Source: an uncultured Mediterraneibacter sp.
GTDB taxonomy: Bacteria > Bacillota > Clostridia > Lachnospirales > Lachnospiraceae
DNA: 32,373 bases
Assembly: GCA_944376685.1 (NCBI GenBank)
Contig: CALWDN010000010.1
Coordinates: 1-32,373 of the forward strand
Direction: 5' to 3'
The notes under the pieces are model-generated. The model had not been told where the DNA came from and did no database searches. It was given only the letters and a program-made list of their open reading frames with translations. Shown piece by piece: positions 6,191 to 13,971 of this stretch. The translations under genes and the position numbers were made by a program. The first letter of the stretch is position 1. Every line of letters begins with the position of its first letter.

Positions 6191-8473
6191 TTAACTTTCC
6201 GTTCCGTTTCCTGCTTCCTGCTCCGCCTGCCGCCTCTGCTCTTCTTCCGGCGGGACCGGAAGTTTCGGCAGGATGATGTCCGCCCGGAAAAGGTCGGCCT
6301 CCGTAGAGATCTTCAGAGAGCCGTGCTGCAGCTCCACAAAGCTCTTGGCAATCGCAAGTCCCAGGCCGGATCCCTCGGTATTTCGCGATGCATCGCCGCG
6401 GACGAACCGGTCTGTGATCTCTTCCGTATCAAAGTTGAGCTCCGATGCGGAGATATTTTTCATGGAAATGTGCACCTCGTTTTCCCGTTCTTCCATCTCG
6501 ATATAAACCCGCGTATGCGGCATGGCATACTTCGTGATATTTACGATCAGGTTCTCGAAGATCCGGTAGGTCTTCTGGCTGTCCAGCCACATGATGAGCT
6601 TGTGATCCGGGAGCTTCCACCGGAAGTCCAGGTCCGCGGCCTTGATCTTGCTGTCGTTTTCCAGGCCGGCCTGTTTGATCAGGTCCACGATGTCCACCTT
6701 CATGAAATGCATGGCCACACTCCTGCTCGCCGCCTTGCTGATCTCAAAGAGATCCTCGATCAGCACCTTCAGCCGCAGGTTCTTCTTCTCCAGCACTTCG
6801 ATATATTCTTTCCGCTTCTCCTCATCCTTTTCATTCTTCAGAAGATCCGTATAAGTAATGATCGCCGTCAGCGGCGTGCGCAGGTCGTGGGACACATTGG
6901 TCACCAGCTCCGTCTTCATGCGCTCATTCTTCACCTCTTCATCGACTGCTTTTTTGAATCCTTTCTGGATCTTCTTCAGTTCATCCTGGATCGGCTCAAA
7001 GATGCCCACATCCTCATCGATGGGCACATCCAGGTGTCCTTCCGCCAGCTGGTTCGTTGACTTCAGGAGCAGCTGGTATTTTCCCTGCAGGTCTTTTACA
7101 TATTTCCGCAGGAAGAGGAACAGGAGCACCGAATAAATGATCAGCGCCAGCGCCCCGTAATACCAGAGGAAACACACGATTGCAAGGATGATGTAGTTGA
7201 TGATGACGATCTTCAGGATCGTACGGTTCGTCTTCTCCCTGAAATCAATATGCTGCAGGGCGTCGTACTGTCTTGCGAAAAAGGCTTTCATGCGCCTGAT
7301 GACGCCGCCGGCTTTCCGCACCATCTCCTCATCGCTCTCCGTCCCGCGGCCGCGGTAATGACGGATCAGCTTCGCCGTCAGCGTCCGTTCGCGCCAGTAT
7401 GCGCCCTTCATGCGGAACATGGCCCTTAATGACGTCGCCGCCCAGAAGAAGACGCCGATCAGCACGAACCACATGGCAAAATTAAACGCCATGGCGAGCA
7501 GCCAGATTCCGTTTCCCATCTGCATGCCCGGAAGGAGCCTGTCTTCCACTGTATGCTCCACGATATAGGGCACCGGTCCGTCCAGGCAGACCGTCGCAGT
7601 CAGGAACCAGACCAGGAGCGCCGCCTCAAAGGGCACGTCAAACAGCTTCATTTCACTGATATCCAGCTTCTTCCGGAAGGGAAGCAGGAGCGCCGCCAGG
7701 ATCACGAGCACCCACAGCGTCTCCAGTGTATCCCGGTAAGCGCCTGTATACTCTATATCCGGCGGATACTCCTCTTCAACCCAGGCGTTTTTCTCCATGA
7801 AGGCGTCCATGTTTTCCGCATTCATCCCGTAGATGACGGTTACATCCTGGGGCGACGTGATGCTGGAAATATATTCATCATTTTCGGTCTGCTTGGCGTA
7901 CGCAAGGAACTGATTTTCCAGATCGTATTCCTCTTCCGGCGTCAGTTCCGTCCCGTCCCCCTGGATGCCTGCAAGCTGTCCGTCTGCTGAAAATGTATAT
8001 TCCGCCCGGAACGCATAGCCCGCGCTCTCCTCATCCGGCTCCTGCAGACGCCGGTCGGTCGTACTCATTTTGGTTTCCGTATCCCCTGTTTCAGACGTTG
8101 TTGCTTTCTCGTCCGTCTCCGCGGTTTCAGGCTGCGCTTCCGTAAGCGGCTTCCCCTCCGCATCGTACAGGCCGATATCCAGATACTTCGCGGTCAGTTC
8201 AAAATTCCGCTGCCCGTAATCACTCAGCACATCCGCAGGATCCGTGTCATGAGAATACTGATTATATACCAGATAATTCCCTTCCGCCAGATCCTGTCCG
8301 ATGCTGCTCTCCCTGAGTGTATCTGAAAAGGACGCCTCGTACGCAGTCGGCGCCGTCTCGACCGCCCCACGGATCGAGTCATACTGGGACAGCATCATCA
8401 CCGAGCAGAACGCAAGCAATATTACAGTTATGATGATCCCTCTTTTATGGCTGTTTTTCAATTTTGTATCCAA
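6191..8473 (-). CDS. membrane sensor histidine kinase with large extracytoplasmic domain
   Basis: The frame encodes 760 residues. Span 1 is about 12-29. An extracytoplasmic region follows, about 31-250, with a Thr/Glu-rich stretch near 111-150. Further spans lie near 252-266, 281-298, 322-346 and 419-456, and a HAMP-like linker follows. The HisKA dimerisation helix carries the phospho-acceptor in NVSHDLRTPLT (His529). The N box is FENLIVN (639-645), and the G2 box GSGLGLAIAK is at 701-710. The G1 region reads MKNIS instead of DxGxG, a form common in Firmicute VanS-like kinases. The start is uncertain: the TTG at 8473 touches GGGGAG directly, and a TTG at 8461 is better spaced. The gene overlaps the response-regulator end. 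Signal sensed is unknown; the neighbours suggest envelope stress or envelope composition. Confidence 0.93.
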   Translation of the reverse strand: MDTKLKNSHKRGIIITVILLAFCSVMMLSQYDSIRGAVETAPTAYEASFSDTLRESSIGQDLAEGNYLVYNQYSHDTDPADVLSDYGQRNFELTAKYLDIGLYDAEGKPLTEAQPETAETDEKATTSETGDTETKMSTTDRRLQEPDEESAGYAFRAEYTFSADGQLAGIQGDGTELTPEEEYDLENQFLAYAKQTENDEYISSITSPQDVTVIYGMNAENMDAFMEKNAWVEEEYPPDIEYTGAYRDTLETLWVLVILAALLLPFRKKLDISEMKLFDVPFEAALLVWFLTATVCLDGPVPYIVEHTVEDRLLPGMQMGNGIWLLAMAFNFAMWFVLIGVFFWAATSLRAMFRMKGAYWRERTLTAKLIRHYRGRGTESDEEMVRKAGGVIRRMKAFFARQYDALQHIDFREKTNRTILKIVIINYIILAIVCFLWYYGALALIIYSVLLFLFLRKYVKDLQGKYQLLLKSTNQLAEGHLDVPIDEDVGIFEPIQDELKKIQKGFKKAVDEEVKNERMKTELVTNVSHDLRTPLTAIITYTDLLKNEKDEEKRKEYIEVLEKKNLRLKVLIEDLFEISKAASRSVAMHFMKVDIVDLIKQAGLENDSKIKAADLDFRWKLPDHKLIMWLDSQKTYRIFENLIVNITKYAMPHTRVYIEMEERENEVHISMKNISASELNFDTEEITDRFVRGDASRNTEGSGLGLAIAKSFVELQHGSLKISTEADLFRADIILPKLPVPPEEEQRRQAEQEAGNGTES

Positions 8474-9143
8474 CTCCCCACACCACCTTTAAATATTTCG
8501 GATTCTTTGGATCGATCTCGATCTTCTCTCTGATATTTCTCACATGGACCATGATCGTATCGGTATTAATGGCTTTTTCCTGCCATACCCGCTCATAGAT
8601 CTCCTCGGACGAGAAGACCCGGCCCGGATTCTTTGCCAGGAGCAGCAGGATCTTGTACTCGATCGGCGTCAGTTTTACCGGCTTCCCGTCCATGGTCACT
8701 TCCACTGTATCCTCGTTGATCTCCAGGCCGCCGATCACATGGACGTTCTCCTGGGGCGCCAGCTTCTCCAGAAACTTGCGGTAGCGCCGAAGCTGAGAAT
8801 TGACCCGCGCCATCAGTTCCATGGGCGTAAAGGGCTTCGTCACATAATCGTCCGCCCCGATATTCAAGCCTGTGATCTTATCCACTTCTTCGGATTTGGC
8901 CGAGAGCATGATCACCGGGAAGTCGTGCTTTTCCCTCAGCTTCATGGTCATGCGGATGCCGTCCATGCGGGGCATCATTATGTCCACAATGGCCAGATGG
9001 ATGTCTTCCTTCTCAATGACTTCCAGTCCTTCGATGCCGTCCGCCGCCTGGAACACCTTATATCCCTGGCTCTGCAGATAGATCTGCACGCCTTCGCGGA
9101 TTTCTTTATCATCCTCTACGATCAGTATGTTGTTTGTCTCCAT
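8445..9143 (-). CDS. OmpR/PhoB-family response regulator
   Basis: A receiver domain starts at NNILIVEDDKE. The acidic pair is EDD, the phospho-acceptor is Asp54 in LAIVDIMMP, and the conserved lysine is in VTKPF. A winged-helix Trans_reg_C domain follows (GGLEINEDTVEV ... LTPIEYKILLLLAKNPGRVFSSEEIYERVW ... HVRNIREKIE). I place the start at the ATG at 9143 (232 residues). The in-frame ATG at 9170 adds nine residues but has no better ribosome site. It overlaps the start of the sensor kinase gene, its evident partner. It also lies within about 50 bases of the DUF374 stop, so the pair probably shares a transcript with the lipid/glycolipid genes upstream. Regulon unknown. Confidence 0.96.
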   Translation of the reverse strand: METNNILIVEDDKEIREGVQIYLQSQGYKVFQAADGIEGLEVIEKEDIHLAIVDIMMPRMDGIRMTMKLREKHDFPVIMLSAKSEEVDKITGLNIGADDYVTKPFTPMELMARVNSQLRRYRKFLEKLAPQENVHVIGGLEINEDTVEVTMDGKPVKLTPIEYKILLLLAKNPGRVFSSEEIYERVWQEKAINTDTIMVHVRNIREKIEIDPKNPKYLKVVWGVGYKIEKQP

Positions 9144-9190
9144 GATGTCTTTCTTCTCCCTCGTTCTCATTTATTCCCGCGTACAATAAG

Positions 9191-9778
9191 TCAGGCGGGC
9201 AGTTCCGGAATGCAGTCCTTTCTGACCACTCCGTAATTTCTCACCGACACGTCCACCGTGCTCCACGGCAGCGGGATCACGTATCGGTCCCAGCGGCGCC
9301 GGAGCCGGATGCACGAGGAGTAAGAAACCGTGATGCCCACAAAATCTTCTTCCGCGTGTTCCGACAGATAAAACGCCAGCTTCTTCGGTTCATGCCTCGG
9401 CCCCAGCGGGCCGTCCAGCGCCACTGCAATGGAATGGGTTTTCTCGTAGCTGTCCTTCACGATCTTCTTAAGCGCTGTGAACGCCCTGTATCCGTCCGGT
9501 ACCCTCAGTGCGTTCCCTCCGCACTGCCGCACCATATATTCAATATAATTTCCCCTCGCATCTGCGGTCACGATCACATCCACCGGCGTCGTCCTGTCCG
9601 CCAGCCGCTCAAGCACCAGATTCATAAAGAAGCTGTCTTCATGCCAGAATCCGTAGATCTGGCTGTCTCCGTACCGGTTGCCGTCATCCCACCGGACGGC
9701 CACCGTCCGCCTGAGAAGGTCAAGATACTTTGCGAACAGCCGCTGCAACATGCCCGCCCCGGTCTTCCGAATGTTCAT
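9191..9778 (-). CDS. DUF374-type lysophospholipid acyltransferase-like protein
   Basis: The best start is the ATG at 9778 (MNIRKTGAGMLQRLF, 195 residues), because AAAGGGGAG lies seven bases upstream. The open frame extends further upstream but only as a shadow of the overlapping glycosyltransferase gene. The DUF374 pattern is clear: YGFWHEDSFF near residues 42-51 (counterpart of the acyltransferase HxxxxD box), VIVTADARGNYIEYM and VALDGPLGPRHEPKKLA. DUF374 belongs to the lysophospholipid acyltransferase superfamily, so acyl transfer to a lipid or lipid-linked sugar is the likely reaction. The 59-base overlap with the glycosyltransferase gene implies translational coupling and a shared pathway. 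Substrate not determinable here. Confidence 0.78.
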   Translation of the reverse strand: MNIRKTGAGMLQRLFAKYLDLLRRTVAVRWDDGNRYGDSQIYGFWHEDSFFMNLVLERLADRTTPVDVIVTADARGNYIEYMVRQCGGNALRVPDGYRAFTALKKIVKDSYEKTHSIAVALDGPLGPRHEPKKLAFYLSEHAEEDFVGITVSYSSCIRLRRRWDRYVIPLPWSTVDVSVRNYGVVRKDCIPELPA

Positions 9779-11009
9779 ATCCGTTCTCCCCTTTCCGCAG
9801 TACACACTGATTGTAGAGCATCTCCGCATAGATGGCAAGCCTGGATGCCCGGTAATCATCCGCATCAGACCTGGCCGCCTCCCGCATCCGCCCGAGATTC
9901 TCCGGGCGCAGCGCCTCCGCCGCTTTCTCTGCCCAGGCGGCCTCATCCTCTGCTGTAAGAAATCCATTTACGCCGTTCCTCACCACGTCGTCCGCGCCTG
10001 TCGCATGCACCGCCACGACAGGGCATCCGGCGGCAAGCGCTTCCGCCAGGACAATCCCCTGCGTCTCGGACCGGGAGGCAAAAAGGAAGAGGTCCGCCGC
10101 ATTCAGATAATCTTTCACCTGAGCATTGGGTACACTTCCCATAAAAGTCACTTTATCGCGTATCCCGAGGATCGATGCGCGCACTTTCAATTCTCCCATC
10201 TGGCTTCCGTCCCCGATGATCAGCACATGGAACGCATCGCCCAGCCGCTTCTCGATCTCTGCGATCCCGCGGAGAAGGAAGCCGTAATTCTTCTCCCGTT
10301 CCAGTCTGGATACCGTGACCAGAAGGTGTTTCCTGCCTTTTGCGTACTGTTCCCGGATCTTCTCTGCCCGCCCTGCATCACTCCGGTAAAAAGAAGCGTC
10401 CAGTCCGGTCGGCATAACCGCAGCGGGTACGGACACGCCCTGCCGCCTGATCACCTGCAGCATTCCGGCGGACGGCGCGACCACCAGATCACACTGGCTG
10501 CAGAACCATTTCATATAAGACGGGATCACGAATCCTTTTACCCAGTCTGTAAATCTGTTCCTGATATGCCGCCGTTCCTCTTTCTCCCGGAAGAACGGGA
10601 TATAATGAAGGTAGTCCTCATAGCGGGTATGGTATGTATATATGACCGGGATATCATATTTCTTTCCCAGGCTGAGCGCCCATATTCCTGCGAATACCGG
10701 ATGATGCACATGGATGCAGTCGAACGTCTCCCGCTCAAATAGCGCGAACACCTCCCCCGGCCGGAATGACGGATACACCATGCCGTTTGGCATTTTCATT
10801 TTCTGTGTACGGTAACGGACCACCCGCTCCGGCGACCGCTCATCCTGTTCCAGCACCCGGCTCCTCTCCTCTTCATCATCCCCGTACATCGGCGCGACCA
10901 CCGTCACCTGATGCCCCAGCCTGGTCAGTTCCTGCGCCTGCCGTTCCACCGACACCGGCACGCCGCCGACAAACGGCCTGTAATTATTTGTAAGCATTGC
11001 AATCTTCAT
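9720..11009 (-). CDS. GT4-family glycosyltransferase (diacylglycerol glucosyltransferase-like)
   Basis: The start is the ATG at 11009 (MKIAMLTNNYRPFVGGVPVS), seven bases after GAGGAGGG, giving 429 residues. Rossmann-like GT-B features are visible: an N-terminal GGVPVSVERQAQELTRLGH acceptor-site loop, IHVHHPVFAGIWALSLGKKY, then LLVTVSRLEREKNYGFLLRG and the nucleotide-sugar box ETQGIVLAE (Glu-x7-Glu). The overall pattern resembles enzymes that add glucose to diacylglycerol in Firmicutes, with ETQGIVLAEALAAG typical of them. The product would be a membrane glycolipid or lipoteichoic acid anchor made at the inner membrane face. It lies between dedA and the DUF374 gene, which it overlaps by 59 bases. 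Sugar and acceptor specificity are inference. Confidence 0.9.
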   Translation of the reverse strand: MKIAMLTNNYRPFVGGVPVSVERQAQELTRLGHQVTVVAPMYGDDEEERSRVLEQDERSPERVVRYRTQKMKMPNGMVYPSFRPGEVFALFERETFDCIHVHHPVFAGIWALSLGKKYDIPVIYTYHTRYEDYLHYIPFFREKEERRHIRNRFTDWVKGFVIPSYMKWFCSQCDLVVAPSAGMLQVIRRQGVSVPAAVMPTGLDASFYRSDAGRAEKIREQYAKGRKHLLVTVSRLEREKNYGFLLRGIAEIEKRLGDAFHVLIIGDGSQMGELKVRASILGIRDKVTFMGSVPNAQVKDYLNAADLFLFASRSETQGIVLAEALAAGCPVVAVHATGADDVVRNGVNGFLTAEDEAAWAEKAAEALRPENLGRMREAARSDADDYRASRLAIYAEMLYNQCVLRKGENGYEHSEDRGGHVAAAVRKVS

Positions 11010-11025
11010 GTCCTGTCCCTCCTCA

Positions 11026-11535
11026 TCATGTAAAAAGCCGGATCGCCGCGTCTCCGAAGAAATACCCGGCTCCGACAAAAGCCAGATTCCAGAGGAATAT
11101 CCCGCACGCGGAACTGACGGTATACCGCACAAAATCCATCTTCACCATGCCTGCGGGAATGGAGATCAGGGTGCGCACCATCGGCAGCAGCTTGCTGACA
11201 AACACACCGGCGCATCCTTTTTCTCTCAGGTAGTCCATCTTCTCCTCGATCACCGGCCGGTGCTTCGGAAATTTCCGGAAATAAAATCCGAGCAGCTTAT
11301 TTCCCCCGAACCGCCCCAGCAGATAGAGGAGCCAGCTTCCGGTCAGCCCGGCCGCCACCGTCAGGATCATGACCACCGGGAAACTGATCTCACCCTGCGC
11401 CGCCCAGATGCCGGAGAGCGGCATGATCACCCCCGCCGGGAATCCGGGCAGGTTCATATACTCCAGGAGTACGATCAGATAGATGAAAAAAGCGCCGTAT
11501 TGCAAAAAAAATTGGGTAAGTTCATGAATATCCAT
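11026..11535 (-). CDS. DedA family membrane protein
   Basis: The 169-residue protein (MDIHELTQFFLQYG) has the DedA/SNARE-associated layout: re-entrant and full spans, EYMNLPGFPAGVIMP, GLTGSWLLYLLGRFGG, and the conserved FVSKLLPMVRTLISIPAG with its key arginine. DedA proteins are membrane proteins linked to lipid-carrier (undecaprenyl phosphate or phospholipid) scrambling and proton-motive-force maintenance. At 169 residues it is shorter than the usual ~200. GGAGG lies ten bases before the ATG at 11535, but that same GGAGG is in the 3' arm of a perfect 12-pair hairpin (see 11536-11593). The glycosyltransferase gene starts 16 bases after its stop. Confidence 0.92.
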   Translation of the reverse strand: MDIHELTQFFLQYGAFFIYLIVLLEYMNLPGFPAGVIMPLSGIWAAQGEISFPVVMILTVAAGLTGSWLLYLLGRFGGNKLLGFYFRKFPKHRPVIEEKMDYLREKGCAGVFVSKLLPMVRTLISIPAGMVKMDFVRYTVSSACGIFLWNLAFVGAGYFFGDAAIRLFT

Positions 11536-11593
11536 AAAAAATACAGCCTCCTTTTTTGATCACAGCATAGCCTGTAAATCTAAAGGAGGCTGT
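11536..11593 (-). promoter_or_regulatory. terminator-like hairpin enclosing the dedA ribosome-binding site
   Basis: On the minus strand the arm ACAGCCTCCTTT (11593-11582) pairs perfectly with AAAGGAGGCTGT (11554-11543). The 27-base loop itself holds a small ACAG/CTGT stem. The 3' arm contains the dedA GGAGG. It is followed by A and six T residues that run directly into the ATG at 11535. The shape is that of an intrinsic terminator, but it can also hide the ribosome site. It separates the upstream acyltransferase gene (stop at 11630) from the dedA-glycosyltransferase group. Confidence 0.75.
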
Positions 11594-11629
11594 TATAAGA
11601 TTCAAAAGATTTTCTTAAGATTAAGAGAT

Positions 11630-12643
11630 TCAGGTGATCTTTCGTCCGATCTTCACTCTTCTGAGCAGCCACACCGAAAGGAATGACACAACAGCGAGCG
11701 CCGCCGTCAGAAGCGGCACGATGATCCATGCCGAAACATCCGCTGCAGCCAGATGCTTTTTATAATTATCAAGATAGATCGGATGGATCAGATAAATACC
11801 GAACGAACAGCTGCAGAATACATCGATGATCTTCCGGGTCCGTTCGGAGAACTGCAGCCTGCCGTCCCCGAGCCGGATCATGAACAGGAAGAACGCGCAC
11901 GCCGCAAGGATCGCAAAAGGCGTGGAGTACGCAAGCTGCGTATCGCAGTGTTTATCCATTACAGATGTGGCGCCCCAGGTCGCTCCGAAGGTCACCGCCA
12001 TGCTCAGCACGCAGATCAGCGCCAGCGTGCGCTGCCGGATGCGGAATTTTCTCCGGTATTTCATGAGGTAATATCCTGCAAACATGTACCAGACATACAC
12101 CTTGTCCCCGATGATGGGCAGGTCATAATAAGGCTGGGCGCCCATAAACCGCAGAAGCCACGTAAAGAGCACCGCGCCGGATGTAATGACCATAAACACC
12201 CGTTCCATCCGGACATTCATGTTCCGGCAGAGGATCTGCAGAAAGGGCATGGCCAGATAGATCGGAACCATGGCGTACAGATACCACAGATGCGCTTCCG
12301 CCGGCACATAGAGGATCTCTTTGAGATCGAATTCCGACCGCATATAATATGTATTCCACAGATAATAGACCGCATCCCACACGATCAGCGCCGTCAGGAA
12401 ATGAAGGGTCCGGTGCAGATGCTTCTTCACCGGTTCCTCCCGCCCCAGGAGCAGCGCCCCGGAGATCATCAGGAAGCAGGGCACGCTCATCCTGGACACC
12501 ACATTGACCGCCAGGGAAAATACATATTCCTCCTGCGGGATCTTCCCCCAGGCACGGCAGTAATAATTCGTCACATGGATCGCGATGACAAAGATGAAAG
12601 AGATCATCCTCACCAGTTCCAGATTATAGTTCTTTTCTCTCAA
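11630..12643 (-). CDS. membrane acyltransferase, acyltransferase-3 family
   Basis: Translation begins at a TTG at 12643, eight bases after GGAGGGGG, giving 337 residues (REKNYNLELVRMISFIFVIA). The signature start NLELVRMISFIFVIAIHV holds the family histidine in span 1. A second motif is SRMSVPCFLMISGALLLG. About ten membrane spans follow, and the protein ends in a basic tail. Family members (OafA/WecH/YeiG type) move acyl groups onto sugars or surface polymers on the membrane. The gene starts 20 bases inside the end of dinB, in another frame, so its translation is likely coupled to dinB even though the functions differ. It is followed by the hairpin ahead of dedA. Confidence 0.9.
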   Translation of the reverse strand: MREKNYNLELVRMISFIFVIAIHVTNYYCRAWGKIPQEEYVFSLAVNVVSRMSVPCFLMISGALLLGREEPVKKHLHRTLHFLTALIVWDAVYYLWNTYYMRSEFDLKEILYVPAEAHLWYLYAMVPIYLAMPFLQILCRNMNVRMERVFMVITSGAVLFTWLLRFMGAQPYYDLPIIGDKVYVWYMFAGYYLMKYRRKFRIRQRTLALICVLSMAVTFGATWGATSVMDKHCDTQLAYSTPFAILAACAFFLFMIRLGDGRLQFSERTRKIIDVFCSCSFGIYLIHPIYLDNYKKHLAAADVSAWIIVPLLTAALAVVSFLSVWLLRRVKIGRKIT

Positions 12644-13877
12644 TTCCGTTCCCCCTCCTGCGTTTCTCTTCTTTCGTCTTTTTCGGCATCATGCTCGCCT
12701 TCACGACCGCCCCGTCGCCGAACCGCCTGTTCAGTTCATCCATCGCCTGTTTCAGGCGTTTATGCTTCTCATCCGGCTCTTTGGGCATCTCAATGTCAAA
12801 TATGGAAAGCTGTTCCGGCGCGTCTTCATCCGACAGCTTGGAGGTGCGTATCCCGAGCAGGCGCACCGGCTCCCCGGTCCAGATCTCAAGGAACAGGCTG
12901 CAGGCCGTCTCATACAGGACGTCCGGTTCGCTGGACGGTTTCGCCAGCTGCATCTGATGGGAAGCCGTCCGGAAATCATAATACTTGATCTCCATGCTCA
13001 CCATGCCCGCTTTCTTCCCGGCTTTCTTAAGCCGCATCCCCACGCTCTGCGCCAGCCTCTTAAAAACCGGCCGCACTTCTTCCATTGTCGCCGCATCCTC
13101 GCTCAGCGTCGTCGAATTGCCGACTCCTTTCGCCTCGTCCGGCTCGGACTGAACCACATCCCTGCCAATGCCGTTTGCAAATTCCCAGAGCAGTTTCCCG
13201 TGGCTTTTCAGGTGAAGCATGATGAGCTTCGGATCCGCCTGGGCCAGATCCCCGATCGTATTGATCTCCAGCTTCTTCAGCACTTCCACACTGGAACGGC
13301 CCGCCATATAGAGGTCCCCGATGGGCAGCGGCCACATTTTCTCCCGGATCTCCTCCGGATATAATGTATGGATCCGGTCCGGCTTCTCAAAATCCGACGC
13401 CATCTTAGCCAGCAGTTTGTTCGTGGATATGCCGATATTCACGGTGAATCCGAAACGCGCTTTGATCCCGTCTTTGATCTCCCCGGCTCCTTCTATGGGC
13501 GAACGGTACCGGTCCGCGATCCCCGTGAAATCCATATAACACTCATCCACACTGACCTGTTCGATCTCTTTCGTAAATGTCCGGAGATAGGCCATCAACT
13601 GGCGGCTTTTCTCCCGGTACATCCGGTGGTCCGGCGGATACATGACAAGATTCGGGCACTTACGAAAGGCATTCGCAACGGGTTCCCCCGTGCGGATGCC
13701 ATATCGTTTCGCCGCAGGGGACTTGGCGAGCACCACGCCGTGGCGGGACTTCTGGTCCCCGCCGATAATGGCCGGTATCTCGCGCAGATCCACTGCGGCT
13801 CCGTTTTTCAGTTGTTCTACTGCTGTCCAGCTTAAGTAAGCTGAATTTACATCTATATGAAAGATGATCGGCGTCAT
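12624..13877 (-). CDS. dinB: DNA polymerase IV (Y family)
   Basis: The 417-residue protein is an error-prone Y-family polymerase. The catalytic carboxylates are Asp9 (FHIDVNSAY) and Asp111/Glu112 (SVDECYMDF). Tyr14 occupies the steric-gate position, preceded by Ala where many homologues have Phe. NIGISTNKLLAKMAS and an HhH region (LEINTIGDLAQ) follow, then the little-finger domain. A beta-clamp-binding motif, QLSIF, lies about 50 residues before the C-terminus. The tail after it is rich in Lys/Arg. AAAGGGG lies eight bases upstream of the ATG at 13877. A promoter candidate is at 13908-13936, and I saw no LexA-type GAAC-N4-GTTC box there. The last 20 bases overlap the next gene. Confidence 0.96.
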   Translation of the reverse strand: MTPIIFHIDVNSAYLSWTAVEQLKNGAAVDLREIPAIIGGDQKSRHGVVLAKSPAAKRYGIRTGEPVANAFRKCPNLVMYPPDHRMYREKSRQLMAYLRTFTKEIEQVSVDECYMDFTGIADRYRSPIEGAGEIKDGIKARFGFTVNIGISTNKLLAKMASDFEKPDRIHTLYPEEIREKMWPLPIGDLYMAGRSSVEVLKKLEINTIGDLAQADPKLIMLHLKSHGKLLWEFANGIGRDVVQSEPDEAKGVGNSTTLSEDAATMEEVRPVFKRLAQSVGMRLKKAGKKAGMVSMEIKYYDFRTASHQMQLAKPSSEPDVLYETACSLFLEIWTGEPVRLLGIRTSKLSDEDAPEQLSIFDIEMPKEPDEKHKRLKQAMDELNRRFGDGAVVKASMMPKKTKEEKRRRGNGIERKEL

Positions 13878-13907
13878 CTCTATCGCCCCTTTCCATCTGT
13901 CCTCTCA

Positions 13908-13936
13908 ATAATGACATGGATCCGGGGATTCGTCAA
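13908..13936 (-). promoter_or_regulatory. candidate dinB promoter
   Basis: On the minus strand TTGACG (13936-13931) and CATTAT (13913-13908) are 17 bases apart, about 30 bases before the dinB ATG. The -35 is 5/6 and the -10 is 4/6 to consensus. Confidence 0.5.
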
Positions 13937-13940
13937 TGAC

Positions 13941-13959
13941 CTGTCCGTATCCCGGACAG
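13941..13959 (-). terminator. short hairpin between clpB and dinB, weak terminator candidate
   Basis: CTGTCCG and CGGACAG form a perfect 7-pair stem with a 5-base loop about a dozen bases after the clpB stop. No T-run follows it on the minus strand, so it is at best a weak or factor-assisted terminator, or an mRNA 3' end stabiliser. Confidence 0.35.
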
Positions 13960-13971
13960 ATCACTTCTTTA

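Noticed and set aside
9779-9967. N-terminal extension of the DUF374-type protein
   Set aside because: The added residues are Arg-rich noise inside the glycosyltransferase gene; a strong ribosome site supports the start at 9778.
11753-12988. A 411-codon plus-strand frame opposite the acyltransferase and dinB genes
   Set aside because: It is antisense to two recognised genes, with a composition typical of noise.
13878-13971. LexA/SOS box upstream of dinB
   Set aside because: No GAAC-N4-GTTC-like sequence is present in the gap.
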